NCBI GenBank assembly: GCA_026261815.1
Contig: JAMPIT010000379.1
Span: 21,237,001 to 21,301,000 of the forward strand
Source of the DNA: Monarcha castaneiventris obscurior
Taxonomy: Eukaryota; Chordata; Aves; Passeriformes; Monarchidae
Direction of reading: 5' to 3'
DNA length: 64,000 bases
A program made the position numbers and the translations under genes. Position 1 is the first letter of the stretch; each line of letters begins with the position of its first letter. Positions 1 to 18,800 of this stretch are shown piece by piece. Below the pieces are notes generated by a model. The model did no database searches. It was not told the DNA's origin and worked only from the letters and a program-made list of their open reading frames with translations.

Positions 1-1010
1 TTGTTTTTTTTCTGTCTCTGTTTCTTCTAATTTCCAGCTTAGTTTGTTTCTCATTTGTTCATATTATTTTTATTTTTTTTTGGTGTCAACACTGTCTTAG
101 CATTAAACTATTATTTCTTTTCGCCTTTTTTTGTCTTCAGCAAACAAGCAAAACACTTCTGTCACTCTATAGGCTTTACATTTTTATGGTCATCTTCACA
201 GCTGTTCTCCACATGTTCCTGCTAGAATTCAGTGGTTCAACCTACACTCCCCACCTCCTCATACAAGGACATTATACTTTTCCGTCTTTAGCAATACATC
301 ATTTGACACATCCTAGCACTGCGTTTTCCTTCTTGTGGCTGCATATAGTGATGCAGCTTGATAGACTACTATTATCAACCCAAGGATAATTCCATCACTG
401 TCTTTTTCTGCTTATGAGCCTTGGCGCTGAGAGTAGTTCTGCTGTTAAGTGTAGAATTTTTTTTCAGTGCAATTGCATGTCAACATTTTTTCTAATGCAA
501 CATTCCTTAAAATCACCTGACCTCTTCTTCCATTCAAGTTTACTCTAAATAAATGATATCTTTCAATTTCATATCATCAGCAAATTTCACCTGTTTATTT
601 ACATTTTTGCATCAGAGTTGTTCAAGATATTTAGCCATTTTGGTGCCAGTGCTTGAGAAATTTCATTAGTAATTTCTCTCCCTTTCAATATGTGCGTTTC
701 TGTCACCTGCTGGCATTTGTTTATCTGCTAATTGGGAAAAAATTACCAAACAGTAAGTTACCTTATTTTCCTATTCTATTGTTCAAAAGCAGATGAACAG
801 ATATTTTGGACATATGCAGCTCTGGTGTCATGTTTACCAACAGATTTATTTCTTGCCTAAGAAGATTTTTTAAAAATTCATGTTGTTTTAAAGGAGAATT
901 TATATACTCAAAGCAGGACACCTGGAGCACAGAATTTATAATCTTTACATTTTATCTTTGTCATAACACTGCTTAAAAAGCCTGAAGTGCTTCCCGAGTG
1001 CTATCCTACT
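1..1010. other. Upstream intron sequence of RALYL, no feature seen
   Basis: AT-rich, T-tract-rich non-coding DNA. The RALYL exon preceding the one at 5129 was not found here, so this is inferred to be intron. Short ORFs have no recognisable content. Confidence 0.6.
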
Positions 1011-1308
1011 GAATCACAGACTCACAGAATGGTTGAGTTTGGAAGGGACGTCTGGAGCTCCTCTGGTGCAAGTTCCCTGAAAAGCAAGTTCCCCAGAACT
1101 GTGTCTGACCACATCCACGGGAAAAAAAAAAAAAATCCTGTGTTAAGACGAAATTTCACATGCTTTAATTTATGCCAAAGGTCTTTGGTGTGTCAGGGGG
1201 GTCTACTGAGAAGAGTCTGGCTTTGTTTTCTTCATTCCCTTTTGTACTGAGGGCCCAGAGGTGGACACAGTACTCCAGATGTGGCCTTACAAGTGCTAGA
1301 TAGAGTGG
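1011..1308 (-). mobile_element. CR1 LINE 3' fragment, internally deleted, split by an LTR
   Basis: Read on the minus strand this is the 3' end of a CR1 non-LTR retrotransposon. The left edge (gaatcacagactcacagaatgg) is the inverted CR1 3' tail. It is followed by the typical tggaagggac block and, further right, by the block reading ctgagggcccagaggtggacacagtactccag, which corresponds to the C-terminal part of the reverse-transcriptase ORF. Several internal blocks are missing or decayed and there is an A-run near 1121-1134, so the copy is old and dead. Homology stops abruptly at the LTR start, and CR1-like sequence resumes after the LTR at 1932. Confidence 0.8.
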
Positions 1309-1684
1309 TGTGCTGGGTTGGGCTGGGGTAGAGTCAATTTTCTTCACAATAGCTGCTATGAGGCTGTGTTGTGAATTTGTGGTGGAAACAGTGCTGATGA
1401 CACGGGGATGTTTCAGTTACTGCTGAGCTTACACAAGGTCCTTCTTTGCTTCACCCCACCCCACCAATGCGCAGGCTGGGGGGACACAAGGAACTGGGAC
1501 ACACCTGGGGCAGCTGGCCCCAGATGGCCAAAGGGTGTGTTCCAGACTATGGTATCGTGTTCAACAATAAATTATGGGGAAGGTTGGCCAGGGCTTGCTA
1601 AGGGTGTCTGTCAGTTGGTGTTTTCATTTGCATCACTTCTACTTCTTGGAATTTATTTCTTTCTCTGTTATTTTCCTTTTCATT

Positions 1685-1686
<2 letters not shown>

Positions 1687-1729
<43 letters not shown>
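1687..1729 (+). repeat. (CAT)n microsatellite within the LTR
   Basis: About 14 uninterrupted CAT units. Related LTR copies carry a short trinucleotide tract here, so this is an expansion of an inherited tract. It creates spurious poly-His and poly-Ile frames. Confidence 0.95.
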
Positions 1730-1743
1730 GTATTGTATTTCAA

Positions 1744-1745
<2 letters not shown>

Positions 1746-1778
<33 letters not shown>
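1746..1778 (+). repeat. Second (CAT)n tract within the LTR
   Basis: Eleven CAT units. The flank gtattgtatttcaatt after the first tract and gtactgtatttcaatt after the second are near-identical, so tract plus flank appears duplicated in tandem. Confidence 0.9.
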
Positions 1779-1931
1779 TGTACTGTATTTCAATTAATAC
1801 ACTGTTCTTATCTCAACCTACGAGTTTTCTCACTTTTACCCTCCTTATTTTCTTTCCCCCATCCTTCCGGGTGTTGGAGGGAAGTGAGCAACTGTGTGGT
1901 GCTTAGTTGCTGGATGAAGTTAACTGTGACA

Positions 1932-1990
1932 AGAAAAAGACCTGGCTCATGCTCAACTTATTTTTCATCACGGTCCTTCATAATTTGTCT
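1932..1990 (-). mobile_element. CR1 remnant on the far side of the LTR
   Basis: The block cctggctcatgctcaactt and the following ggtccttc match the part of minus-strand CR1 that lies further into the element than the 1011-1308 fragment. This indicates that the LTR inserted into this CR1. Roughly 90 bp of expected CR1 sequence between the two sides is absent, by comparison with the usual CR1 order as I know it. The right boundary is approximate. Confidence 0.55.
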
Positions 1991-2116
1991 TTGGTAGTTG
2001 CTACTTACTATGGAAATAACCACTACACTATTAATTGAGGGTAGAATTTCTGTAGGGGAATTATTTCAGAGACTTGTACATTTCTCTGCAAGGTAAAACA
2101 TAAGCAATTCAAGTAA

Positions 2117-2140
2117 TTTCCAACACCACAGTGTTGGAAA
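2117..2140. repeat. Perfect 10-bp inverted repeat, 4-nt loop
   Basis: TTTCCAACAC (2117-2126), loop CACA, then GTGTTGGAAA (2131-2140). It could form a hairpin. No function is implied. Confidence 0.9.
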
Positions 2141-2234
2141 CAGTGAAAATTTGGAACTCATGCAGATTGGTTGAGATTTTTTTCTCTTTTTTTCTTTCAG
2201 TCCATGTAAGTGTTAACTTGAAGCAATTGACTCT

Positions 2235-2923
2235 ATGATCACAGAATCACAGGATCATTTATATTGGAAAAGACCTCCAAGATCATCCAGTCCAGACTTG
2301 AACTGATTACAACCTTGTCATCTAGACCATAGCACTAAATATCACAGACAGTGGTTTCTTGAACCTCTCCAGGGACAGTGATTCCTCCCTGGGCAGTCCT
2401 TTCCAATGTTTAATGACCATTTCCATAAAGAAATTACTTCTAATATCTAACCTGAACCTCCACAGATGCATCTTGATGCTATATCCTCTTGCCCTATCAC
2501 TAGTTATCTTGCAGAAGTGATACTGCCCACTTAGCCACAGCCTCCTTTCAGGTTGTTGTAGAGAGGGATAAGGTCTCCCCTGAGCCTCCTTTTCTCCAGG
2601 CTAAACAACTCCAACTCCCTCAGAGACTTCTCATATGAATTACCCTCTAGACCTTTCACCAGCCTCATTGCCTTCATTGACATCCTCTGGAAACTCTCCA
2701 GCACCTCAGTTTTTCTTCAAGTGAGGTGCTTAGAACTGGACACATCACTCAAGGTTTTTCACCAGTGCTGAGTACAGAGGGACAATCAGTGCCCTGGTCA
2801 TGCTGGTCACGCTATTGTTGACACAGGCCAGGATGCCATTGGCCATCTTGGCCACCTGGCCACACACTGGCTCATGTTCAGTCATCTGTTGCCCAGCACG
2901 CCCTTGTCTTTTTCCACTGAGGT
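2235..2923 (-). mobile_element. CR1 LINE, about 690 bp 3' fragment
   Basis: Minus-strand CR1 starting at the inverted 3' tail (atgatcacagaatcacagg) and running through tggaaaagacctccaagatcatcc, the aacctgaacctccac block, ctcctttcaggttgttgtagagag, tgagcctccttttctccaggctaa, and up to the ccaggatgccattggcc and tggctcatgttcag blocks. These encode the C-terminus of the CR1 reverse-transcriptase ORF in decayed frames; the minus frame at 2745-3125 contains the residue run VAKMANGILACVNNS. The copy is 5'-truncated, as is normal for CR1, with stops and indels. Confidence 0.9.
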
Positions 2924-9566
<6,643 letters not shown>

Positions 9567-9745
9567 AAGCCCAAAAGAAACAAATGGAAGATAATGCTGA
9601 TTTGATTCAAGAGGAATGCATATCAGAGAATGCAGATAACTCTACAGAAGAGCCAATTGAAGGAGGGCCAGATGCAGATGGGGATGGAGAAGATATGACT
9701 GATGGGATAGAGGAGGATTTTGATGAGGATGGCAGCAATGAGCTG
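9567..9745 (+). CDS. RALYL: RALYL coding exon, acidic C-terminal segment
   Basis: This 179-bp exon completes the split Glu codon and encodes 59 further residues, from AQKKQMEDNADLIQEECISE to the acidic run DMTDGIEEDFDEDGSNEL. The acceptor is ttttccttacag|AAG and the donor is CTG|gtaagg, ending in phase 0. The acidic Asp/Glu-rich tail is characteristic of RALY/RALYL and hnRNP C. Compared with mammalian RALYL as I remember it, the DADG...EMTDG stretch has two extra residues (Gly-Asp), and positions after AQKKQ differ; both need checking by alignment. The reading frame continues open past the donor to a stop at 9851-9853 (see the separate entry). Confidence 0.97.
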
Positions 9746-9853
9746 GTAAGGATTAATCATGCCATGTCTGTCTATATGGTTCCTACAAGTAACCACAGAG
9801 AAGCAACAGTCCAGATTAACAAAATAAGCTCACAGCAGCACTGTGTTCTGTAA
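9746..9853 (+). other. RALYL: Possible intron-retained alternative C-terminus of RALYL
   Basis: If the donor at 9746 is not used, translation continues in frame for 35 codons (from VRINHAMSVYM to QQHCVL) to the stop TAA at 9851-9853. An AATAAA lies at about 9965. This would replace FLQIK with an unrelated 35-residue tail. The donor is strong (gtaagg), so normal splicing is expected to dominate; only transcript data could show whether this form is made. Confidence 0.15.
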
Positions 9854-12800
9854 CTAGTGCCTAGACCTGTACTCCTCATACACTGTAATATCAATTTGGC
9901 ATAGGAACCTCTGAGGACAAACAAGAAAAGTGTATTTTACTACACTTGATAATTTCAGAAAGGAAATAAAATGTAATTTATATTGGTTTACATTTATTAT
10001 TTTACATATGTAAAAATGTAGTGTGCTATTTTTTCTTTTCCTTTTTTATCTGGTGCATTTCAAAATTAAATAAGATTCTAAAATTGTGAACTTTTTCACT
10101 AGTAAACACGTGCTTCCCACAGTCCCAAGTCCCTATCTTCAATGTATATGCTCTGCAAGGCTACATTGACAGATACAGATTGTTTGGATGGAAGGATTTT
10201 TCCTTAAGACATGTTTGGCTAAGGAATGTTTGGGTTTTCAGCCTGAGGTTGCACCTTTCATGAAATACCCATTATGGTGCTAAACTCCTAAGTTCTTCGA
10301 GAATGACATTAAAAAATATTAGGAAAGTCAGATTTATAGCTTTCTATGCACTCCTAATAAGAATGGAACAGTCTCATTAGTTTAACCTCTATAATACTGT
10401 CCCTCCTTTCCTGGATTTCTTATTCTGCTTTGAGCTGAAAGCACTTTTGTTGCTCATTGTCATTGCTTGCATTTAAAAGATATTTAATCATGTGTGTGCA
10501 GTAAAAATCTTCCAGTGAAGCAGCAGAAGTCAGTTAGCAAGGGACCCAGCAGAATCAACAGCTAGTCTGGAGTAGCAGGGCATGTGAATAGTCAGTGGTT
10601 TCTACTGCTTACTGCAAATGCCATTTAAACCTACTTGTAATTTTCAGATTTGTGTCCCTTTATCCAGCACAAGATCCTCTTGAATTTCTGTATCTTGAAT
10701 AGCATTATTCCCAGAAGAAGCTACTACAACATTAATTCCCTCATCTTTTTACATGCAATGTAGAACAGATGACATTATCCCTTTTTCTTAAAGGTATGGG
10801 TTCTCCTGTCCAGATTTCAGGGACTTCTGTAAGAAGCTGTCACTCTGAATTTTTAGTGAGTTGAAATTTTGTAATTTATCAATAGTTGCAAATAAAATCT
10901 CCCTCCATGGCTAATATCTGACCAGATGAAGTGATTTTAGCAATAGGGGTGACCACAGTTTAACAAGAATGGTGGGTTTTGCAATAATTAGGCACCAGAC
11001 TCCCTATTACAGACAACTAAGAGGGGATGTTAACATACAGTGCATTAGACTCTGATTGCTCAGTGCTGTCATTTCACCCTGTGGATATAACATACTTAGC
11101 ATATATCCACACTATATAATGATGCAAGTAGTAGAAGAATTTTTCTCATCTATCAAAGGCCTCAGCAGGAAAGGCTCTATAAAGCAAGCAGCACAGGAAG
11201 ACTTCATTAGCAGTGAAAGTCTGGAATTGGCACAGCCACATTTGCACACCACTGCTTCCAAGTTAAAAGGCCTTTATGTTATGATTCATGTTATGGAATT
11301 AGTTGAAGTGCAGTGCGTTGCAGACACAGCTCTAAAGACAGCTCAGAGGTTTGACATACACATCTAAGGTATGGTGGGGAGGCAGCTCCAGTTTCTCTGC
11401 ATGTCATCACTGAGTGCATGAGTGCTGGGAGGAGGTGGCTCACTGCACATGGAGAGTGGTGTCCTCTGCATTGCATCCCAGCATGAGTGGCATCCCCCCC
11501 ATCCCTGCACGGTGGTAGCAAGGAAAGGCCACAGAAGAGGACTTAGGTGCATCATCTCAGTCAGGTGCAGCCTGGTCCAGTGCCAGGGCAGTGGAGCCAG
11601 TCAGCCTCACGCCTTCCACCTTCCCAAAGGCTGGGACCCTCTAGCTGAGAAGCTGGAAATAATGTAGACTTTAAAGCTTACAACCAAGATTGTCACTGAT
11701 GTAAAATCCCTGTCCTTTTCATCCTACCTTGCCATTTCCATCAAATTTTGGAAGAGGCCACTTCACCTTAGTTTTCCTGCCTGCTGCAATGGGATAATAG
11801 CGTTTTTTTTCATTTTGCAAAGCCTAGGGAGATTAGTGAATGCAAAACTGAAATGGATAGAATAAAGGATTGCTCAGCAAAGGATTCTTCAAAGAAATCT
11901 CAGGGTAGGGGTGTTTTCCACAGAAAAAACAATTATAAATTGAATCAGATATCTTTCATCTATAGTTTTTGCCCAAACAGTCAGCAGTCTTGGCCTGTGC
12001 TTCGGATATGAAGATGGTAGCTTTTGATGCATACTGTAATTTAGACTGTTTTATACTGCCATATATTTATGTAGATATACTGGCCAATTCCTGTAAGTTT
12101 TAATTTCTACTCTAATCATTGATAGCTCTATAAAGGGGAAGTCAGTAACAATACTATCAAATATATAGTGAATACCTCTATAGAAATACTTGGGAATTCA
12201 GTCTGCTTCTACCCATTCTGTGCACTGTTATCTGAAATTGCCCTCTGTTTTGGGAAAAGTAGATATATAGGCTTGTTATAAAGCAAGTCCTAACAGATTT
12301 TGTTATTCTGTTTTATAAAAACTAAGTTATTTAGGAAAGAAAGCTGACTGAAAGCAAATATGTGATTTTGGAATGGGGCCAGTTAGAAACCTTTTGAGGA
12401 AAAAAACCCAGAGGCTAAGAACGAAACATGTTACATGTGACAAAAGTAGGAAAAACATTACTATTTTGTATAAAATAGTAACACTGGACTTGGAATAAAA
12501 AAAAACCTCCAAAAGACTTTTTAAAATTAAATGTATAATGTTTTCCAAATATAGAGCTAAAGGGATTTAGGACAACGATTAAGAAAATGTTTTCTTTCAT
12601 CACTAAGACCAGCAGAGTAAACAGAAAAATATTTTAAGTGGGCAAAGCTAATGCCCTGAAGTCATTTTGATATGAAAATTCCATTGTGAGTCCACTAGCA
12701 TGAAAAAATATTAATAGAGGGAAAGAGGAAAATTACTTACATTTAGGTCTTAACCTTTACTGAGTTCTTCCGATTTAGCTGTAAATCTTCTTCCAGGCCA

Positions 12801-15800
12801 TTCCCCAAAACCTACTTCAGGTTTGCTGAACAGAATTCTGTTTCCCTAAGGCTATCAATAAAGGAAGGTGTTCAGTAAGGTCATACCCACTGCCAGAGTC
12901 CAGCTGCTGCCAGACTGGAGTCCCTGAATCTGTATATGTGGGTCTGCATCTTTGCAGTACAGGACTCAAAAATGTACTTCTTTCTTTATTTCTAATTCTA
13001 ACTTGCAGAGGAAGTGACTACGCAGGATGCATGCTGTGGGCTTAGGTGGTAGGATCAGTTCTCTAAATTCACATGCTGTCTATTTGAAGGAACAGGTTTC
13101 TGCACATTAACTGAGTAATGGCAGCTGTGCTCATGCCTGCTTTCAGCCTAGATCAGCTGTAAAGAAAGAGAGACAAAGCAGTTTAGCCTGCAGTCTGAGA
13201 TAAATCAGGCATGGATTTAAGAACCCTTCAACCTCTTCAGTTGCCTGCCTGTCTGCACACACAAAACAATGTCATATTCAAAAGCTGCACACCTTCTTCA
13301 TCCACTATCTAGACCAGGATGTTGTTCAACCTTGCACTGTAGTTTTCTATGACTAAAGACATGCCCACAGTCATTATGGCTCAGCTGAAGTGTGAAAAAG
13401 TTTTACACAGCAATAACTTGATAGTTCATCTGAACTCCAATTAGAGACATGGTGCATTTGAAGCACCTGCTGCAGTCATCAAACATCACCTCTTGAGAAA
13501 GTTTCTTTTGTACTATTTGCCCACAAGTGTCTCTCAGTAAGTGTCTCCAGTGTTCCAGACACTCCAGCTTGAGGAACTCCTTAGAAAAATGCCCAAAGAA
13601 TTTTGCTGCATTGACATACTGAAGAGTTCTTTAAAAGGTGATCTCAGAAATATGATCCATCTACGTATGAACATGTTAAAGAGTTGGCTTCAACTTGCTC
13701 AGTGAAGTGTGCCATAAGCTTTTCATCTCTTACACAGCTTCTCACTCCCACTTGTACAAGGACATGCATATATTGTAGTTTTATATATATATAATAGTCA
13801 CTAATTTGTGACAATTCATGTCACTTACTGACCATCAGAGGTAGTGAAAGGGGTTGAAAACTTCAGGTCTGTTTCCTTTGTTCTGCCTCCTTTGTTAGGT
13901 GAAAAAGAAGTAGTTGGTTATCCCAGATTTTACTGGACCCATAATTCAGGCTTTCATTTCACTTCTAACATTGAACAGTTTCTGGAAGCAGTGAATTTAA
14001 AATTTCTGTGTTCCTTTCTAGTGCAAATGTATCCGCTCATTCCTTTTAATTTAAAATGTCCCTCCACAGTGTTGTGACGAAAACAACACACCATTGTAAC
14101 ACCCATCCCGTTTTATGGAAAAGAAGCTCTTATGAAGAAAGATCTTCAGGTTTACTAAATTCAGTTCACACACAAATCACAAACAGGTGACAAATTATCC
14201 AAACACAAATCTCCAGTGATATCAAGCACGCTTTGAGTGTCTGCCATGGCTTTAGATTGTTACAGTAGTGGGAAGGAAAACAAATAACCTTCTCTTACTT
14301 CTGTGGCTGCACAGGGGAGAACAGAAAAGTGACCTTTGCAACCAAGTCCAACACATTAAGATATTTTAGAAAGAGCTTGTCCTCAGTCCATCTCCAACAA
14401 GCCCATTCTTACTAGAAATAGCATTAATATTGTGCAGCCCTTGCTGAGAGACTGAAGGAAGGATATTTCTAAATTAGAGTGCTTGATGGTTCTCTAACTC
14501 TGCTGATTTAGCACATGGACAACCCAGTGCAGCCCCAGGACATTTCATATATCTTCTCTGAACTTGTTTCAAAGGGTGTTAATCAATCATTGAGGAAGCA
14601 CTGATCAAGTCATTGCAATCGCCTTGTAAATAAAACAGGCGGTTACAAATTACTTCACTAAAGCCTGAAGTATTACAGATTTGGGGAAAAAAACCCAAAA
14701 AACACTTTTGGCCAGTGGTTAATAAAATACCAACAAAATAATTAACTGGAATGAATTATACACAAGCACTCATATCTGTATTACATTGCCTGAGAATAAT
14801 AGTTCCTATCAAACTGTCAAACTTTCATAGTAAATAACTATAATAGTAATAGCACAGTAGTGGTTCAGTAGCTGAGCATTCAGTACAGCAAACTGTTTTC
14901 TGGTAGAGTCTGTGATGCAAATACAGTGGATTTATGGCGTCATAACTCAGATCAGACACTGGTTAGTGCTTGGTTGGAATTTGAAGGATATATTCACAGT
15001 CATAGCATTGTGTTTTTATGCTGATGTAGCTATGCTAAAAGCAATGAAGCCAGACAAGCATTATTAGATGGGAGTTTCACAATAATGAGTTAACTTTAAC
15101 GAGATGCCTTAAGAGGCATTTTTATTAAATTATTTTAGAACCAAGGATACATAGACTGTAAAAGGCCCAGTTCTGGTTACAGTGTAGATATACAGCAGTT
15201 ATTTCAACAACAATTATAGTTCCCTCTCTATTAAGTATATTTCAGTTGTATTTACCTCTCAGGGCTATTTGATTTCTTACTCTTGTGCTTTTCTCCACCT
15301 CCACACTGCATGTTTTCAGTCTATCAAATTTGTTTCTAACGTCTGATAGAGAATCATGTTTCAAATATTGATACCAGAAACTGCCACAGACATAAAACTC
15401 AGGATAATACTCTTGCAGCACTGATTTTCATTATGCAGAAGTAAAACCATTATGATATAATAATAGCTATATTTCTTGTAGAAATTGGTGCAATTACCAT
15501 TTAAATCAATGGAACCAACTAGTGCTGTGGCTAAAGCTCATCAGAAACTTTTCCCTCTTGTCACAAATGGGTGATTTAGATGGCTGAAAAGTACACTGTC
15601 AAAAGTGTTAGCAAAAGTGGTTTTAATATGATGCTGTAGAGTGATTTAGCCAAGGTTCAATGGCAAGGTTCACTATAGCACTGTAAGGCACAATCATTGG
15701 AACAATGATTCAAAATCACCATGGCACAAATCAGTTACCAAGCCACAAACTATAGTTACCATACTAAAAGGTTTGGTATATCAGTCACTTCCCAAATATG

Positions 15801-18800
15801 TGCCATTGGTAAATGGTCTGTCTGCCTCAAGAAGTAACCTTGAGAGGCATCCCAGCTCAAGGGGAGACCACCACCATGCAGCCAGGCTGCTTGGCTGGGA
15901 GAGCTCAAAGAAGGCTCACTTAGGCTGTCAGATTTGTGGAATGAAGTGGCTGGATTGTAGTCAAATTACATGCAATGGGAAAGATATGCATGAGACTCCT
16001 TGTACCTACAACTTTCTTTGCTCCTTGATGAATGAGTCTTCAAAAAGCTACCTGTGTTAATTGCATGATGGGTGTTCTGAGCTCACACACATCAATGTTC
16101 ACTGTGCCACTCTTTGCCCTTGTGGGTCTTCAGAGAACAGATGGCAACTAGAGGAGTTTTTTGGCTGGCTGGGCTGTGGCTCAGGCCTTTACTCCTTCAG
16201 AGTCTGAACCATACTACCACTAGTTTGGTTAAGGGGTTGATCATATGCATCACACCCCTCCTATAAGTAGCTAAAGGGAAATTAATTTAATAGCAAATCT
16301 GTATGAAACTTTGAAACTTTCCTTGCTTTATTTTGTATGGAATTCAACACTGAAAATACTCAGCAGAAAGTAAAATAAAATCTACAGAATAAGAACAAGA
16401 ATTTGATGAATTTCATCTAGTTTAAACACAGTTTTTGATCAAATATGTGACTGTGTGATAGCATTGATAGTACTTAATTTATTATTGTAATTAAACTAGG
16501 TTTTTCATTGTCCTTTTAGATGCATGTTTTCTCAGTCCATAGCATCAGGGCAGACAGGACTGACTATTCTATTATCAGCCAAATTAGGCTGATTAGGCTT
16601 GTCAAAAAGATCAGTAGCTACTCTGACAACTTGCAGCTTGCTGAGTGCAATTGTACAGGATACTACTTAGAAAATAAAGGACAAAACTTCTAATTAATGG
16701 CAATGGATGAAGCAGTGTTATGCCAGAAATCCTATTCAGCTTACTTTCAAAATCACTAAGATCATGCAAAATTTTGTCTTTTCTATTTCACTTACCAGTT
16801 GTTGAAATCTTGCTTTAAGTGTCAGGGGAAACATGATGTTCTTCATTCCTAAGACAAATGAATAGGTAAAAGATTGTGCTCACTTGATAAATATCCGTGT
16901 GAGATGTTTGTACTTGAGCAACCTAAGAAAGTCATTAGGGGCACCATACCCGACAGATACTAATTCCTTGTACCTTCCAAAGCTGCAGTAAATCTAATAA
17001 CCTGTGACTGAAAAAAATCGAGAAAGTAATAAAAGCATGCCATGAAATCAAAAATTGTAAGAAACTTCCTGATGTGCCCTTTTGTTATATTTAATATATG
17101 CAGTAGCACAGTACAGGTGTTTGCTGTTCACCCACTGTTACATGAGTCATTGGAAAGACCTTGCCACCAGCCCCTCCTCCCGATTTTTCTTGGCAGTCAA
17201 TTTATCAGAGGAAGATTTCCTAAGTGGTGTTCAGCGTTTTAACCAGGTTACTGGTTTCTGATTGACTACATGATGTTTTTTCTAATTATTATTTAAATCC
17301 TATCCCATACATATCACATAGAAACCTGCAGAAAATGCAGGCAATGTTATCAGGCATTTTGTGTCTCTTTCTACTAGACTTTCCTGCCTGTAATTGTATT
17401 TTTGTAAAACAAATGAGCAAACGAATTTTCTTGAATTCAGATCTATTCCTCTGAATCTGCTCTATATTATTTAGTTCCCAGTTAAAAAAACCTCAAAACT
17501 TAAAATCAAAAAACTTTTAAAATATTTGTAATGTAAATAATACAATTAATTTACAACCATTAGAATCTTACAGATTTGATGAAAAAGAGCTTGAAAATAA
17601 TGGGTTTTCTCTTCTGTTTATCTCTTTTATAAATAAAGTATGGGGGATCAGGAATTCTGAGTCCTGTTCTCAGCTTTGACACTGAGCCCATGTGGTGGGC
17701 AATGTGTCTCAGAAGATTGAATGTGCAGGTAGAATTAGCACCTCTTTCTGAGGTCAGACCAACAGGTGCCTTTCTTTGGCATGTAAGAAAGGAGCATTCC
17801 CAATTGTTTAAACTTACAAAAAATTATATGTTTTCCAGTAAAGAAAAATGTCTGTGGAATAACAATATATTCTTCAGTGAATCTGTTTTACTTTTTTCAT
17901 CGCATGCTGCCATCTGTCTTGACCTGCTTGAAGTCTCAGAGATCATTTAATAAGATAGTCATGGTGTTTGATGGTTTTGAGACATCAAATATTTAATTTT
18001 AATGGCTCAGCTTCTGTCAAAAAGGACTGCTTTGCCTCCAATTTAAAAACAAAACAAAAGAAAACCACAGGCCAATCAGTGAATTTAATTAGAGGCAAAC
18101 AATGCTGTCAGGTCAGGCCAAAAATTCTCTTAGACATGTAAAAAAGTGCTAGTCTAAATGAGATTAACTTGTCTCTGATATAATATAGTTGACCTTAATA
18201 TTCAGTATTAGTAGCCTCATTGTATTTGTTTAGGCTAAGTAGATCAGAATTAGCCCCACAGATTTTGCTAGCCTAAAATTTATGAGCATAGAGTCAACCT
18301 CTGAGTGAAGTGCAGAAACAAGGACAGCCAAACACCTACCACCCAGAAGCAAATCTGGATCCCTTTTAAGGTGACGATGATGATGACTTATAAAAAATAT
18401 CATGAGCTTTTTGCTGTACCTTGTGGCTGAAAAAGAAACATCAGAAGTTAATTGAAGAAACTCAACACTTTAAATAAGAAGACTGATTTCAGTTTCCATC
18501 CATGAATATTTTTGCCAATGTAATTTTAACTAATTCTGGTGGAGCAGCCCTTCTTTTACCTCCCTGTACTTTGGCTGGCTCCAGTAAAATTTGGATGACT
18601 TGTTGAAGATGCTGCGCTGGGTTTGGTTCACCCATCATTTGCAACCAACAGTCCCCATCTGTGTGTAGGGAGAATAACCATTGGAATAGTAACCTATTAC
18701 CAAAACAGCAGGATGAGATATGTTGGGAAAGTGGTGGATGGGAAGGGTGACACTGGTGTTTTCTAGGCACTCACTGGGACACACAAATCCTCTGGAACAA

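Larger units (their letters stand above)
1309..1931 (+). mobile_element. Solo LTR of an avian endogenous retrovirus
   Basis: The segment starts TGTGCTGG and ends with TGTGACA, giving TG...CA termini. The order of blocks matches a widespread avian ERV LTR: a ggctggggtagagtcaa start, a mid portion of ggggacacaaggaactggg, a trinucleotide microsatellite, the cttatctcaacctacgag block and the terminal gtggtgcttagttgctgg block. No gag, pol or env sequence adjoins it, so it is a solo LTR left by recombination. The usual ATTAAA poly(A) signal before the cttatctcaacc block reads attaatac here and looks broken. I see no clear target-site duplication. The family name is not assigned. Confidence 0.8.

Noticed and set aside
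1408..1906. Two overlapping plus-strand ORFs with poly-His, poly-Ile and poly-Ser runs
   Set aside because: They are translations of the (CAT)n microsatellite inside a solo LTR in different frames, not proteins.
10868..10924. Possible alternative RALYL terminal exon reading LQIKSPS after an AG
   Set aside because: It lacks the Phe codon, has a weak acceptor tract and a different ending. The site at 26853 matches FLQIK-stop exactly with a better acceptor.
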